Origin: Methyloprofundus sp.
Lineage (GTDB): Bacteria > Pseudomonadota > Gammaproteobacteria > Methylococcales > Methylomonadaceae
DNA: 64,000 bases
Assembly: GCA_016592635.1 (NCBI GenBank)
Contig: AP023240.1
Coordinates: 1,963,630-2,027,629 of the forward strand
Direction of reading: 5' to 3'
Made by a program: the position numbers and the translations under genes
The notes under the pieces: generated by a model
Seen by the model: the letters and a program-made list of their open reading frames with translations, nothing else
The model's database searches: none
What the model was told of the DNA's origin: nothing
Part shown: piece by piece, positions 8,656 to 19,753 of the stretch
How positions within the stretch are numbered: position 1 is the first letter of the stretch
How the letters are laid out: each line of letters begins with the position of its first letter

Positions 8656-8696
8656 CTAAAGCTCTGTTAACCTATTCCAGTTTTGCAGAGCTTTAG
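8656..8696 (+). terminator. Hairpin after purB
   Basis: An 11-bp perfect stem, CTAAAGCTCTG (8656-8666) with CAGAGCTTTAG (8686-8696), begins 10 bases after the purB stop. No clear T-run follows, so it is a modest terminator candidate. Confidence 0.45.
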
Positions 8697-8877
8697 CCCA
8701 AATTCTTAAAACAAGTTATTTAACCATACAGTTTTTACGAAAATAAGAACACTTCTACATATAAAATAATGTGCCCTCCATAACAATTTAGCCTCAAAAA
8801 CATGAAGAGACGCATAATAAATTTATAACAGTACTGCTAAAATTAAGGTCAGCTTTATAGATGGCCGTACTAATATT

Positions 8878-10896
8878 ATGAATATTGAAAAAAAAAGCTT
8901 ACTAAAACAATTAATGGCTGCATTAGTTTGCTATTTATACCTTTCCAGTGCTTATTCTGCTCAAGATGAATTACTAGATTTAAGTGTAGAGGATCTACTC
9001 AATGTTGAAGTTATCTCGGTTTCAAAAAAAGCAAAATCTCTAAACGACTCCCCTGCAGCCATCTTTGTGATTAGCCAAAATGATATACAGCGTATCGGTG
9101 CTACCTCTATCCCAGAGGCACTCAGGTTAGCACCCGGAATTGATGTAGCACGCATTGATGCCAATAAATGGGCAGTGAGTGCAAGAGGCTTTAATGGACG
9201 CTTTGCCAATAAATTGCTGGTTTTAATTGATGGCCGTAATGCTTATACGCGTGCGTTTGCTGGCGTTTATTGGGAAAACCAAGATGTTATGCTTGAGGAT
9301 GTGGAGCGTATTGAGGTCATTCGAGGGCCTGGTGCTACTTTATGGGGAGCTAACGCTGTGAATGGAGTCATTAACATTATCACCAAGCACTCGGCTGATA
9401 CTCAGGGTGGGCTTTTAGTTGCTGGTGCAGGTAATCAAGAGCAAGGTTTTGGAGCATTTCGGTATGGTGGTGAGTTAAATAAAAATACCACGGCTAGAGC
9501 TTATGTAAAAGGCTTTAAAGTTAATGAAAATACTAATGAGATGGGAGCTAATGCAGGAGACGACTGGGGCAAAGTACAATCCGGATTCCGAATGGACTCG
9601 CAAGCCACACCGAATGATGCTATTACCTTGCAAGGTGATGCCTATTACAGCAATATCAACCAATACAGCATAGTTCCGCAAACGGCTGCACCCTATCAAA
9701 ATAGTTTCAATGAGGATATTGAAAGCTTTGGTGGGAATTTATTAGTTCGTCACCAACACACTTTTTCTTCAACATCTGATTATTCCTTACAGGTTTATTA
9801 TGATTTTTACCAACGCGATGAGTTTTACCTTAAAGAGACACGACATAGCTTAGACATTGATTTTCAACATCGTTTTGCTTTATTGGGCTGGAATGATATT
9901 GTTTGGGGAGTGGGGTACCGATATAATCATGATGATTTTCGCTCCAGCTATATTACAACACTCACTCCTCCTAGTCGTAATGACCAGCTTTTCAGTGCTT
10001 TTATTCAAGATGAAATAACCTTGATTGATAATACCTTATGGTTAACGCTAGGCTCTAAATTTGAACATAATGATTATAGTGGTTTTGAGGCACAACCCAC
10101 AGCAAGGTTAATGTGGGCACCACACTATCAACATCGTTTATGGGCAAGTATTTCCAGAGCGGTGCGCACACCTTCACGTGCTGAGCAAAATATGAATTTA
10201 TTGCAACGAGTCGTGGCACCACAACCACTTCCTTTTTTTCCATACGCATCTCCCGCTGTTGAGGTGATGCTCAATGGTAATGATCAATATACTTCTGAAG
10301 AAGTACTCAGTTACGAAATTGGTTACCGAACCACCCTAATAGAAAATGTTTCTATTGACCTTACCGCTTTCTATAATAATTACAGTCATTTAAGGTCTAT
10401 TGATGTGGGTACACTCTCTTTTAATGGCAGCAATCTTGTACAGCCACTGCAATTTAATAATGATAGTAGTGCACAAACCTATGGCTTTGAAATTGCCACC
10501 GTCTGGCAAATGCTCAATTGGTGGCGTTGGGACGCTAACTATAGTTTATTAAAAATGCATTTTAATAACCAAGGTGCTGCTGCGCAAACCGGCATTAGCC
10601 CACAGCAACAAGTGTCATTACGTAGTGCAGTTTCCCCTTTACCGAATGTTGATCTTGATGTATTTTTTCGCTATGTTGATAGCACCGCTACTATAGGTTT
10701 TTTGGGGGGCGTAATCTCAGATTATGTATCAATGGATATTCGTTTGGCTTGGCGCCCCGTTGATAGTCTTGAATTATCATTGGTTGGGCAAAATTTATTG
10801 TCTGCTCATCATTTGGAATACCGACAAGAATCTGCATTTACGACACCGACAGAAATTGATCGCGGTGTATATGGCAAATTAGCTTGGCATTTTTAA
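8878..10896 (+). CDS. TonB-dependent outer-membrane receptor, copy 1
   Basis: A 672-residue protein with a signal peptide (cleavage likely after AYSA near residue 28), a short N-terminal segment LLDLSVEDLLNVEV that is typical of this receptor group, a plug domain to about residue 165 (IRGPGATLWGANAVNGVINI) and a beta-barrel ending in the aromatic YGKLAWHF. It should take up a siderophore, vitamin or other ligand by TonB energy. It is followed at 69 bp by a close paralogue, then by a YfiR-like gene and a large c-di-GMP/phosphorelay gene, so it may sense a ligand as well as import it. Ligand unknown; no Fur box seen upstream. Confidence 0.9.
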   Translation: MNIEKKSLLKQLMAALVCYLYLSSAYSAQDELLDLSVEDLLNVEVISVSKKAKSLNDSPAAIFVISQNDIQRIGATSIPEALRLAPGIDVARIDANKWAVSARGFNGRFANKLLVLIDGRNAYTRAFAGVYWENQDVMLEDVERIEVIRGPGATLWGANAVNGVINIITKHSADTQGGLLVAGAGNQEQGFGAFRYGGELNKNTTARAYVKGFKVNENTNEMGANAGDDWGKVQSGFRMDSQATPNDAITLQGDAYYSNINQYSIVPQTAAPYQNSFNEDIESFGGNLLVRHQHTFSSTSDYSLQVYYDFYQRDEFYLKETRHSLDIDFQHRFALLGWNDIVWGVGYRYNHDDFRSSYITTLTPPSRNDQLFSAFIQDEITLIDNTLWLTLGSKFEHNDYSGFEAQPTARLMWAPHYQHRLWASISRAVRTPSRAEQNMNLLQRVVAPQPLPFFPYASPAVEVMLNGNDQYTSEEVLSYEIGYRTTLIENVSIDLTAFYNNYSHLRSIDVGTLSFNGSNLVQPLQFNNDSSAQTYGFEIATVWQMLNWWRWDANYSLLKMHFNNQGAAAQTGISPQQQVSLRSAVSPLPNVDLDVFFRYVDSTATIGFLGGVISDYVSMDIRLAWRPVDSLELSLVGQNLLSAHHLEYRQESAFTTPTEIDRGVYGKLAWHF

Positions 10897-10965
10897 TTTA
10901 TGATATTGAAATGTTTGTTAATATTGTTGGTTTGCCTAATTGAGCTTGAGTTAATAATTTAAAAT

Positions 10966-12969
10966 ATGATGCAATTTTTTAAAATATCAAAAATATCAAT
11001 TTATGCATTGCTCTGTTTTTTTTATATTGCAAGTGCATACTCCGCTCAAGATGAATTGCTGGACTTAAGTGTGGAAGATTTGCTAAACATCGAAGTCATC
11101 TCCGTTGCAAAAAAAGCAAAATCTCTTAATGATACTCCTGCAGCAATTTTTGTTATTAGTCAGGATGATATCAATCGTATTGGAGCCACCTCAATTCCTG
11201 AAGCGTTACGACTAGCTCCGGGAATTAATGTTGCTCGTATTGATGCCAATAAATGGGCCGTCAGTGCCAGAGGGTTTAATAGCCGATTTTCTAATAAGCT
11301 CTTGGTTTTAATTGATGGTCGCAATACTTATACTCATACATTTGCGGGTACCTATTGGGAAAATCAGGATGTTATGCTGGAAGATGTAGAGCGTATTGAG
11401 GTCACTCGTGGGTCTGGAGCCACTTTATGGGGTAGTAATGCAGTTAATGGCGTGATCAATATAATTACCAAACACTCGGCTGATACTCAAGGTGGATTAT
11501 TAATTGCTGGTGCTGGTAGTGAAGAGCGTGGTTTTGGCGCTTTACGTTATGGTGGAAAATTAAATACCAAAACAACGGCTCGAGCTTATGTAAAAGGCTT
11601 TAACCGTGATGAAAATACTACCGAATTAGGTAATGGAGCCGAGGACAATTGGGGCAAGGTCCAGAGTGGTTTTAGAATAGATTCACAAGTGACACAAAGT
11701 GATGCAGTGACTTTTCAAGGGGATGCCTACTACAGTAATATTAATCAATCCACTGTCTACCCTCAGCTAGAAGCCCCATATAGTATAATCATTAATGACC
11801 CAATCAAAAGCTATGGTGGTAACCTGCTCGTACGCCAACAACACACATTTTCTTCAACTTCTGAATATAGCTTACAAGTTTTTTATGACTTTTATTTTCG
11901 TGATGAGCCATTTTTAAATCAAAGCCAACACACCCTAGACATTGATTTTCAGCACCGTTTTACTTGGTTAGGTTGGAATGATATCGTCTGGGGTATGGGC
12001 TACCGTTATGATCATAATAGCCTAGAAAACAACAATATTGTTTCCATTACGCCCCCTGTGCGTAACGATCAACTTTTTAATGCTTTTCTGCAAGATGAAA
12101 TGACCTTAGTGGATAATCAGCTATGGTTAACAATCGGTTCTAAAATTGAACATAATGATTACACGGGTTTTGAGGCTCAACCCACAATACGACTAATGTG
12201 GGCTCCGCATCATAAGCATCGTGTCTGGGGCGCAATTTCAAGGGCTGTACGCACTCCTTCACGCTTAGAAAGTGACATAGAAACAGTCACAAAAGTAACA
12301 CCACCGCAACCACCGTTTATACCGACTATTGTTGCTGTCATTGAGGGCAATAAACAATTTGGATCTGAGAACTTACTTAGCTATGAACTGGGTTATCGCA
12401 CAACTTTTATCGACAATGTATCCATTGATTTAAGCGCTTTTTATAATGTGTATAACAATCTAAGGTCAGGCGATACTGGTCTTCCCTACTTTAAAGACAC
12501 CTACTTAGAAATACCGATTCATCTTGCCAATAACTTTAGTGCGCAAACGTATGGTTTTGAAATTTCAACAGTCTGGCAAATGCTGAATTGGTGGCGTTGG
12601 GATATTAATTATAGCTTTTTAAAAATGAAATATGGCAGTGCATTAGCGAGTGATCAATTAGGCATTAGCCCACCACACAGAGTATCATTACGTAGTGCAT
12701 TGTCCCCTTGGGAAAATATTGATTTAGATGTACTATTTCGCTATGTGGATAGCTATAAATTATTAAGTTTTCTGGGTACTAAAACTATTGATGATTATGT
12801 ATCCTTGGATATACGCGTAGCTTGGCGACCAATAAAAAAACTTGAATTATCCTTGGTTGGGCAAAACTTATTGGCTGCACACCATCTTGAGTATTTGCAA
12901 GAAATTCATGCGCAAACTCCAATTGAATTAGATCGGGGGGTGTATGCTAAATTGGCGTGGCACTTTTAG
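10966..12969 (+). CDS. TonB-dependent outer-membrane receptor, copy 2
   Basis: A 667-residue paralogue of the preceding gene. Long stretches agree, including the mature N-terminus QDELLDLSVEDLLN, the plug segment and the ends of the barrel; differences cluster in regions that would be extracellular loops (for example near residues 255-275 and 435-455). The signal peptide differs but ends in the same AYSA. The last residues YAKLAWHF fit an outer-membrane insertion signal. The tandem pair comes from duplication, with loop divergence suggesting different or variable ligands. The yfiR-like gene begins 14 bases after the stop. Confidence 0.9.
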   Translation: MMQFFKISKISIYALLCFFYIASAYSAQDELLDLSVEDLLNIEVISVAKKAKSLNDTPAAIFVISQDDINRIGATSIPEALRLAPGINVARIDANKWAVSARGFNSRFSNKLLVLIDGRNTYTHTFAGTYWENQDVMLEDVERIEVTRGSGATLWGSNAVNGVINIITKHSADTQGGLLIAGAGSEERGFGALRYGGKLNTKTTARAYVKGFNRDENTTELGNGAEDNWGKVQSGFRIDSQVTQSDAVTFQGDAYYSNINQSTVYPQLEAPYSIIINDPIKSYGGNLLVRQQHTFSSTSEYSLQVFYDFYFRDEPFLNQSQHTLDIDFQHRFTWLGWNDIVWGMGYRYDHNSLENNNIVSITPPVRNDQLFNAFLQDEMTLVDNQLWLTIGSKIEHNDYTGFEAQPTIRLMWAPHHKHRVWGAISRAVRTPSRLESDIETVTKVTPPQPPFIPTIVAVIEGNKQFGSENLLSYELGYRTTFIDNVSIDLSAFYNVYNNLRSGDTGLPYFKDTYLEIPIHLANNFSAQTYGFEISTVWQMLNWWRWDINYSFLKMKYGSALASDQLGISPPHRVSLRSALSPWENIDLDVLFRYVDSYKLLSFLGTKTIDDYVSLDIRVAWRPIKKLELSLVGQNLLAAHHLEYLQEIHAQTPIELDRGVYAKLAWHF

Positions 12970-12983
12970 TTTTGGTATTAACA

Positions 12984-13529
12984 ATGTCTAATACAAATAA
13001 AACTATCTCAATTTTCATCAGCATACTGCTTCTTTGTAGTAGTGTTACTGACGTGTATGCTCGCTCAGTTGAAAAGCAAGCCGTCTTAGCTGTTTTGACT
13101 CTCAATGTTGCCCGCTTTACCAGTTGGCCTGAGCAAGCAAAATCCATTCTAAATTTTTGTATTATTGGCGATAATATTGTACAGCAGTCGTTTGAGAATA
13201 TTGATAGCAAAGTCATTAATAATAGAACCATACACATTATTAATTTATCACGCTTACGTAACCTAGAGCAATGCCAGCTGCTCTATGTTAGTGAATTAGA
13301 GCGGAACCGGTTAGTACCATTGCTGGCAGAACTAAGAGGCCAGGCAACACTAACTATAGGAGAAAATATTGAGTTCCTACAAGCTAGTGGAATGGTTGGC
13401 CTAGAAAGAATAAATGGAAAAATACAATTAAATATTAATTTATCTAGCGTTAAAGAGTCTAATTTGCTCATCAGTTCCAGACTTTTAAAATTAGCTAATA
13501 TTGTTAGTTTCCCCACTTCAACTTACTAA
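12984..13529 (+). CDS. YfiR/DUF4154-like periplasmic protein
   Basis: A 181-residue exported protein with a signal peptide (ISIFISILLLCSSVTDVYA). It has the YfiR pattern: a hydrophobic N-terminal part with FTSWPEQAK, a central FCIIGDN, CQLLYVSELE, a TIGENIEFLQASGMVGLERI segment and a C-terminal ISSRLLKLA. In Pseudomonas YfiR restrains the diguanylate cyclase YfiN in the inner membrane. A GTG at 12957 inside the receptor gene is in frame, but the ATG at 12984 starts a clean signal peptide. The next gene encodes a membrane sensor with GGDEF and EAL domains, its likely partner. No yfiB-like lipoprotein is adjacent. Confidence 0.85.
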   Translation: MSNTNKTISIFISILLLCSSVTDVYARSVEKQAVLAVLTLNVARFTSWPEQAKSILNFCIIGDNIVQQSFENIDSKVINNRTIHIINLSRLRNLEQCQLLYVSELERNRLVPLLAELRGQATLTIGENIEFLQASGMVGLERINGKIQLNINLSSVKESNLLISSRLLKLANIVSFPTSTY

Positions 13530-13551
13530 CGTGCACGAAATAACTGAAGAA

Positions 13552-13586
13552 AACTTCTGAGGTGTGTTGTACACATTTCAGAGGTT
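13552..13586 (+). terminator. Hairpin between the YfiR-like and sensor genes
   Basis: An interrupted stem of AACTTCTGA with TCAGAGGTT and an inner TGTGT/ACACA pair surrounds a 3-base loop. It could end the receptor-yfiR transcript or act as a partial terminator before the sensor gene; there is no T-run. Confidence 0.4.
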
Positions 13587-13674
13587 TAATAACAAGAATA
13601 TACTAGCTTAGGAACAAGAATTCAATAATACCCTCATTCCTTAGCAATATGATAAAAAGGCAATAATAATTTCT

Positions 13675-16600
13675 ATGAACCGCTTAAACAATGCACCAAT
13701 TAAAGAAAAATTAAGGTTTCTCTTAAGCATGAGTATTTTGTTAATGCTATTAATTGCGGGTAGTGTTTTGACAATTAATACCATATTGTCAAATAAACTC
13801 GTGTTACAAAATGAATTAGGTGCTCTAGCAGAGGTAACCTCTTTAGCCATCACCCCTTCTCTAATTTTTGATAATAGCACCGATGCCAAGCAAACCTTAA
13901 CGACCTTGAAAGCACATAAAAATGTCATTTATGCTGCGGTAACCAAGACTGCTCAGCAACAACCTTTTGCAGTGTATAGCCGTGAGGGAGGCTGGCTGCC
14001 TCAAAATAGCTCAGCTATTAACTGTAAACAGAACAGCATTAGTCTTAGGTTCATGCAAGTATGCAAACCACTGGTCTTTGATCAAGTTGATTATGGGCAC
14101 ATCGTTATCGTTATTAGCCTGAATAATATATATCATCGCTTACTGAAAGAAATGGGCATTGCCTTGTTAGGGCTTGGTCTGGCTGCTTTAATGATTTTTT
14201 GGTTTCTAGAAAAAGTAGCAAAAAGGCTTTCCGACCCTATTTTAGAATTGGTTGCCATTAGTGAAGATGTCAAGCATTCAGGGGATTATCAAAAACGCGT
14301 GACCGTTACCTCAAATGATGAAATTGGGCGCTTAGGCAAAGCTTTTAATGATATGTTGGAACAAGTTCATTCCAGAAATGCAGAGCTCCAATATCAGAAA
14401 GATACGCTAGAAGATCAAGTACAAACAAGAACTCAAGATCTGACTGAAGCAAAAAATAAGGCTCTTATTCTGGCAACGCAAGCACAAGAAGCCAATAAAG
14501 CAAAAAGTGAATTTCTAGCAACCATGAGTCATGAAATTCGCACCCCAATGAATGGTGTACTCGGTATGACTGAGCTACTATTGAATACTGAGTTAAATGA
14601 AAGACAAACCAGACTTGCTGATACCGCTTATCGTTCTGCCGAATCTTTACTAAGTATTATTAATAATATTCTGGATTTTTCTAAAATTGAATCAGGAAAA
14701 TTTCAACTTATTATTAATGAATTTAATATCCGAACATTGCTTGAAGACACGGTTGAAATGATGGCCACGCAGGCACATTCAAAAGGCTTGGAGTTGGTAT
14801 TGAATTTACCGTTGGAGTTAGATGGTATTGTGCTAGGTGATGCGGAACGACTACGACAAATATTCATTAATTTATTGGGTAATGCCATCAAATTTACCCA
14901 ACAAGGCGAAGTACAATTAAAAGTTAATTGGCTAAAGGATGATTCACCGACTCAAATGAATTTATTGTTTGAGGTGCATGATACTGGAGTCGGCATAGCT
15001 CTTGAGCAACAAGAGTTGATTTTTGAAAGTTTTACCCAAGCGGACGGTTCTATTACTCGCCGACATGGTGGCACAGGATTGGGACTCAGCATTTCCAGAC
15101 AACTTTTAGAGATGATGGGAGGACAACTTAAATTAAATAGCGCCCTTGGGCAAGGCTCCTGTTTTAGTTTTAACCTTTGCCTAAAGCATAGTAATCAAGC
15201 AATCCACCAAAAAGCCAACATTTCAGCCCTGCAAGGTATTAATATTCTAATAGTAGATGATAACGCGACTAACCGCGAAATACTCTCCAGCCAATTAAGT
15301 TATTGGGGTATTAACTGTTACTGCACTGCTAGTGGAACCCAAGCTATTAATCACTTATTAGATGCAAAGAAACATGATAAATCCTATCAAATTGCACTAC
15401 TAGACTGGCATATGCCTGAAATGGATGGTCTAGCACTTGCCAAAATTATCCATGAAACGCCACAATTGCAGCCTATAGAGCTCGTGATGCTAAGCTCAGA
15501 TAGCATTACCTTTGATCATGCGCATGACGTAAGTTTTGGTATTAGTCATTTTTTAACCAAACCTGTTATTCAGAAAAAACTACAAAATTGTCTACTGGAA
15601 CTAATAGGTGCAAGACAAAGCCAAAATCGAGTCCTTCCCAAACCAACTATTTCAGCAGTAGCAGCACTTTCAGGAAAGGTTCTACTGGCTGAAGATAATT
15701 TAATTAACCAAGAAGTCGGTTTATCAATATTACAAACTATCGGCTGCCAAGCTGAAGTGGTTAACAATGGGCTAGAGGCTGTTGCCTCATCAGAAAGTAA
15801 ACAGTTTGATGCTATTTTAATGGACTGTCATATGCCTGAAATGGATGGCTTCGAAGCAACCAGAAAGATACGGGAGCGTGAGAAGAGCTTGTCTAGTCAA
15901 CGCATTCCAATTATTGCATTGACGGCTGATGTACAAAAAGGAATTATTGAACAATGCAAAGAAGCTGGTATGGATGAATACATCAGTAAACCTTTCAACC
16001 AAAAGCAGCTACAAGCTGTACTAGAGAAGTGGTTGCCAGAGAGTCAAAAAAACTCAGTAAGCATAACAGAGTCCCCTCAAGCCCTAACTATAGGTGAGGG
16101 TATTTTAAATTCTGTAGCATTAGATAACTTACGCCCGCACTCCACAGCAAGTGGTGAAAGTTTACTGATTAAAGCCATCATCCTATTTATAAAGTCTGCT
16201 CCGCAAGAAATTGAAACACTACAAAGTTTATTAAAGCAACAAGACTACTTGGCTTTGATGCGGTCAGCACATAGTTTTAAATCAGCTTGTGCCAACTTAG
16301 GAGCTCAGTCTTTAGCAGATGCAGCCGCCTCTATTGAGGCAAATGCTAAACTAAACCTTATACAAGGTATTGATGAACTCATACTAAAGATAAAACAAGA
16401 CCTACCCAATGTTATGACGGCATTGTATAAAGAATTGAATATCGGAAATACTATTACGGTGCTTCCTTCCTTTGAACCAACGGAAAGTCAAAGTCACCGT
16501 ATTTTACTTGTGGACGATGACATCAGTTTTCGCTTAATCACTAACTCAGTATTAACGGCGGCCTCATTTTTAGTTGATGAAGCAAATGATGGCCTCCAAG

Positions 16601-18564
16601 CTCTGGAGAAAGTAAAACAGCATATCCCTGATTTAGTTTTACTTGATGCGATTATGGATAAAATGGATGGCTTTGAAACCTGTCGTTTATTACGCGAAAA
16701 TCCGGCTATGGCTGATGTACCTATTATTATGTCAACAGGCTTAGGTGATATAGACTCTATCAACCGCGCTTTTGAGGTAGGTGCTACCGACTTTATTGTT
16801 AAACCCATTAATTACCCTATTCTGACTCACCGCTTGAACTTTATGTTACGTGCAGGTCAAAATGCGGCGGAACTTCGTAATAGTAAATTACAATTAACTG
16901 CAGCACAACGTATTGCACGCTTAGGATATTGGATTTGGGACGTAGAAAAAAATAATTTTCAAATATCAGATCAACTAGCTGATTTATGCGCTATTGACAT
17001 ACAAGCCTTTGCTGCCACTTTAGAAGGGTTTATCGCATTAATTGAAGTAGAAGACCAAAATATGGTCAGAAATATGATTCTGGAAGCCCCGTATAGCACG
17101 ACAGTGCAACATATTGAGTTTCGTTTACAGGTTATTGATTCAGATAGTATTTTTGTCCACCAAGAGATGGTTAAGGTCATTGAAAATGGCTGTCCTATGA
17201 TCACAGGGACAGTACAAGACATTAGTCAGCGCAAAGCATCTGAAAAACAAATTCACAACTTGGCTTACTTCGATCACCTAACAGGCCTTGCTAGTAGATC
17301 CTATTTTCAAGAGCGTATCCAAACTATTATTAAAACATCCAAGCGGCGTGATGAAAAATTTGCTTTTTTATTCCTTGATTTAGATGGCTTTAAAGATATT
17401 AATGATAGTCTAGGCCATAACATGGGCGACCAACTGCTTAAAGTTGTTTCTCAGCGATTACAAGGGGTAATACGGGATGCTGACTTTGTCGCTCGTCTAG
17501 GTGGGGATGAGTTTTGTATGCTTTTAGATAATGCCAGTAACGATGAGTTTGTTGCCGAAGTCGCTGAACGCTGTTTATTAAAAATAAACGAACCACTCTT
17601 TTTAAATCATCAACAAATAAAACCACGGGTAAGTATTGGTATCGCCATTTTTCCACGCGATGGTGAAAATGAAACGGAACTAATGAAAGCGGCTGATACT
17701 GCTATGTATGCCGCTAAACAAGCAGGTAAACAATGCTATGTGTTTTATTCTCATGATATGGCCTTGCAAGCTATATCACGCTTGGAATCGGAACAAATGC
17801 TGCACGAAGCATTTGCAAAGCAACAATTCATTCTGCATTTTCAACCGCAAATCTCCATGTTAACAGGACGAATGGTTGGTCTGGAAGCGTTAACACGCTG
17901 GCAACACCCAGAAAAAGGCATGGTTCCACCTGGGGAATTTATCCCAGAAATTGAGCGTATGGGATTGATCATTGATCTTGGTGACTGGGTTATCAATGCA
18001 GCTTGTACCCAAATTAAGCAATGGCATGAGTTAGGTTTGCCTTTTATGCAAGTTGCAGTGAATCTATCAGCACTACATTTTCAAGACCCCAAGCTCATTG
18101 ATACCGTACAAACTATCTTAGCAAAAACAGGGGTGCCAGCAAAATACTTGGAACTGGAAGTTACTGAAAGTGCCATGCAAGCAGATGCATGCCTAGATAT
18201 TATTAAAGAATTAAGATTGATTGGAGTAAAAATATCAATTGATGATTTTGGCACAGGTTATTCTTGCTTGGCTTCGTTAAAACAACTGCCCTTAGATTGT
18301 TTAAAAATTGATAAAATATTTGTTGATGATGTACTAACCAATCCTGACACCGCATTATTATTGGGTGCTATTATTGGTTTGGCAAATGCACTAAACTATC
18401 AATTAATCGCAGAAGGTGTTGAAACCAAGGAACAAGCACTCATTATGCATGGACTAGGTTGTCAAATAATACAAGGTTATTTCTTTAGTCGCCCTGTTCC
18501 CAAGGATAAAATTCCTGCACTGATTGATTTTGACTTCTCTTTGCAAACGGACGTCACACATTGA
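13675..18564 (+). CDS. Membrane hybrid sensor kinase with three REC, HPt, PAS, GGDEF and EAL domains
   Basis: A 1629-residue protein. In order: TM helix (~16-42), periplasmic sensor of the CHASE8-like type, TM (~158-178), HAMP (~180-235), coiled coil, HisKA with H286 in SHEIRTPMN, ATPase with [10 protein letters not shown] and [13 protein letters not shown]1 (D577), REC2 (D717), HPt (H866 in HSFKSA), REC3 (D991), a PAS-like region (~1070-1190), GGDEF (intact at 1276-1280) and EAL (EAL at 1404-1406, IDDFGTGYS and AEGVET present). It therefore joins a complete His-Asp-His-Asp phosphorelay to both making and breaking cyclic di-GMP in one chain. The neighbours, receptors and a YfiR-like protein, suggest control by periplasmic binding. 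All key residues that I checked are kept. Confidence 0.93.
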   Translation: MNRLNNAPIKEKLRFLLSMSILLMLLIAGSVLTINTILSNKLVLQNELGALAEVTSLAITPSLIFDNSTDAKQTLTTLKAHKNVIYAAVTKTAQQQPFAVYSREGGWLPQNSSAINCKQNSISLRFMQVCKPLVFDQVDYGHIVIVISLNNIYHRLLKEMGIALLGLGLAALMIFWFLEKVAKRLSDPILELVAISEDVKHSGDYQKRVTVTSNDEIGRLGKAFNDMLEQVHSRNAELQYQKDTLEDQVQTRTQDLTEAKNKALILATQAQEANKAKSEFLATMSHEIRTPMNGVLGMTELLLNTELNERQTRLADTAYRSAESLLSIINNILDFSKIESGKFQLIINEFNIRTLLEDTVEMMATQAHSKGLELVLNLPLELDGIVLGDAERLRQIFINLLGNAIKFTQQGEVQLKVNWLKDDSPTQMNLLFEVHDTGVGIALEQQELIFESFTQADGSITRRHGGTGLGLSISRQLLEMMGGQLKLNSALGQGSCFSFNLCLKHSNQAIHQKANISALQGINILIVDDNATNREILSSQLSYWGINCYCTASGTQAINHLLDAKKHDKSYQIALLDWHMPEMDGLALAKIIHETPQLQPIELVMLSSDSITFDHAHDVSFGISHFLTKPVIQKKLQNCLLELIGARQSQNRVLPKPTISAVAALSGKVLLAEDNLINQEVGLSILQTIGCQAEVVNNGLEAVASSESKQFDAILMDCHMPEMDGFEATRKIREREKSLSSQRIPIIALTADVQKGIIEQCKEAGMDEYISKPFNQKQLQAVLEKWLPESQKNSVSITESPQALTIGEGILNSVALDNLRPHSTASGESLLIKAIILFIKSAPQEIETLQSLLKQQDYLALMRSAHSFKSACANLGAQSLADAAASIEANAKLNLIQGIDELILKIKQDLPNVMTALYKELNIGNTITVLPSFEPTESQSHRILLVDDDISFRLITNSVLTAASFLVDEANDGLQALEKVKQHIPDLVLLDAIMDKMDGFETCRLLRENPAMADVPIIMSTGLGDIDSINRAFEVGATDFIVKPINYPILTHRLNFMLRAGQNAAELRNSKLQLTAAQRIARLGYWIWDVEKNNFQISDQLADLCAIDIQAFAATLEGFIALIEVEDQNMVRNMILEAPYSTTVQHIEFRLQVIDSDSIFVHQEMVKVIENGCPMITGTVQDISQRKASEKQIHNLAYFDHLTGLASRSYFQERIQTIIKTSKRRDEKFAFLFLDLDGFKDINDSLGHNMGDQLLKVVSQRLQGVIRDADFVARLGGDEFCMLLDNASNDEFVAEVAERCLLKINEPLFLNHQQIKPRVSIGIAIFPRDGENETELMKAADTAMYAAKQAGKQCYVFYSHDMALQAISRLESEQMLHEAFAKQQFILHFQPQISMLTGRMVGLEALTRWQHPEKGMVPPGEFIPEIERMGLIIDLGDWVINAACTQIKQWHELGLPFMQVAVNLSALHFQDPKLIDTVQTILAKTGVPAKYLELEVTESAMQADACLDIIKELRLIGVKISIDDFGTGYSCLASLKQLPLDCLKIDKIFVDDVLTNPDTALLLGAIIGLANALNYQLIAEGVETKEQALIMHGLGCQIIQGYFFSRPVPKDKIPALIDFDFSLQTDVTH

Positions 18565-18596
18565 TTGTAAAAAAGTATTATAGAGAATATATTTAG

Positions 18597-19466
18597 ATGG
18601 AAAAAAATCAGACTCCTTTACAAAAAAAACTATCTCAACCAATACAGCTTCCCTTATTAGCTAAAAATATACATATTTTAATGCAAGCTTTAGCGGATGA
18701 AGATTTAAATTATCAACAACTTGCAGATGTTATCAAACATTACCCTAGCATCACTGCTAGGCTACTTTTTTTAGCCAATTCTCCATGGTCTGCACCTATT
18801 GCCCCGATTATCAACATCGAACAAGCTTGTGCCAGGCTAGGTATTGCCGTTGTTAAAAGTCTCAGTATTGCAATATCTGTTGCTTCTACTTTTGATACCA
18901 GAAGATGCCCCTTATTTAGTGCGGTACATTTTTGGACAATTTCCATGCTAGTCTCTGAAGGAGCAGGTTTATTAGCGACTAAGCTACCAAGCAATTTGAC
19001 GAATATTGAGCTAGAGCATACCGCACAAACAGCTGGAATATTACATAATTTGGGATTATTATGGTTAGTTGATAATTTTCCTATTGAAACTGACCAAGCA
19101 TTTCAGGCAATAACAAATGACTCATCCTTACTCACTATTAATCATTTATTAAGACAATGTACAGGTGCCGATTATTGTGAGATCGGTGGCTGGGTAGCTA
19201 AGCAAATGCAATTGCCAGAGGTTTTGACTGTAGCAATGCAACACCATCTTGATGATGTATATCAAGAGTCATCATGGGAAGTGACCTTATTAGTTGGTGC
19301 TGCTGCAAATATGGCAACAGCTTTGTATAAACAAGATGATGAAGCGCCAAACTGTACCCGTTTAGAATTATTAGGACTTGATGTCAGTGTCCAAAAACAA
19401 GTTTTTCAAAAATTAAGCACTAATTTTGAAAAAACTCATGAATTAGCTAAGACACTCTTTACATGA
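18597..19466 (+). CDS. HDOD-domain signalling protein
   Basis: A 289-residue cytoplasmic protein made of one HDOD domain (residues ~15-215: PLLAKNIHILMQALAD, IIKHYPSITARLLFLANS, a degenerate HD-like ILHNLGLLW). HDOD proteins lack the phosphodiesterase metal site and act as adaptors in stress, chemotaxis and c-di-GMP circuits. The gene begins 33 bases after the large hybrid sensor and is probably cotranscribed with it. No kinase, GGDEF or receiver domain is attached. The exact role is unknown. Confidence 0.85.
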   Translation: MEKNQTPLQKKLSQPIQLPLLAKNIHILMQALADEDLNYQQLADVIKHYPSITARLLFLANSPWSAPIAPIINIEQACARLGIAVVKSLSIAISVASTFDTRRCPLFSAVHFWTISMLVSEGAGLLATKLPSNLTNIELEHTAQTAGILHNLGLLWLVDNFPIETDQAFQAITNDSSLLTINHLLRQCTGADYCEIGGWVAKQMQLPEVLTVAMQHHLDDVYQESSWEVTLLVGAAANMATALYKQDDEAPNCTRLELLGLDVSVQKQVFQKLSTNFEKTHELAKTLFT

Positions 19467-19606
19467 ACTAAAAATAGCTGAGTTGTTAAACCACTCGCTC
19501 TGGCTTATCTTTTCTGCTACCCTTTTGTGTAACAAATTTAGTTGCATAATAAACTATGCAACTAAATTGCGTCTTGAGAGCAACAAAAAATCCTGTGCTT
19601 TAACTT

Positions 19607-19753
19607 ATACCAATCCCAGTAAATAATTACCCTAATACCGTCATTCCCGAGGTCTTTTTATCGGGAATCCATTCGCGTAGTAGATTCCTGCTAGAAGCAT
19701 GCAGGAATGACGGCATTTTTGAAGTTAGGGTATCAATATATTGGGATTGGTAT
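19607..19753. repeat. 147-bp nested inverted repeat (MITE-like)
   Basis: Three nested arms pair across the element: ATACCAATCCCA at 19607-19618 with 19742-19753, TACCCTAA at 19628-19635 with 19725-19732, and CCGTCATTCC at 19638-19647 with 19704-19713, with smaller hairpins inside. The CGTCATTCCCG arm is a widely dispersed bacterial repeat type. The right end touches the grxD stop codon. It may also end the convergent HDOD and grxD transcripts. Confidence 0.8.

Noticed and set aside
18597..19466. HD-GYP phosphodiesterase
   Set aside because: The HD metal residues and GYP motif are missing; the pattern fits HDOD.
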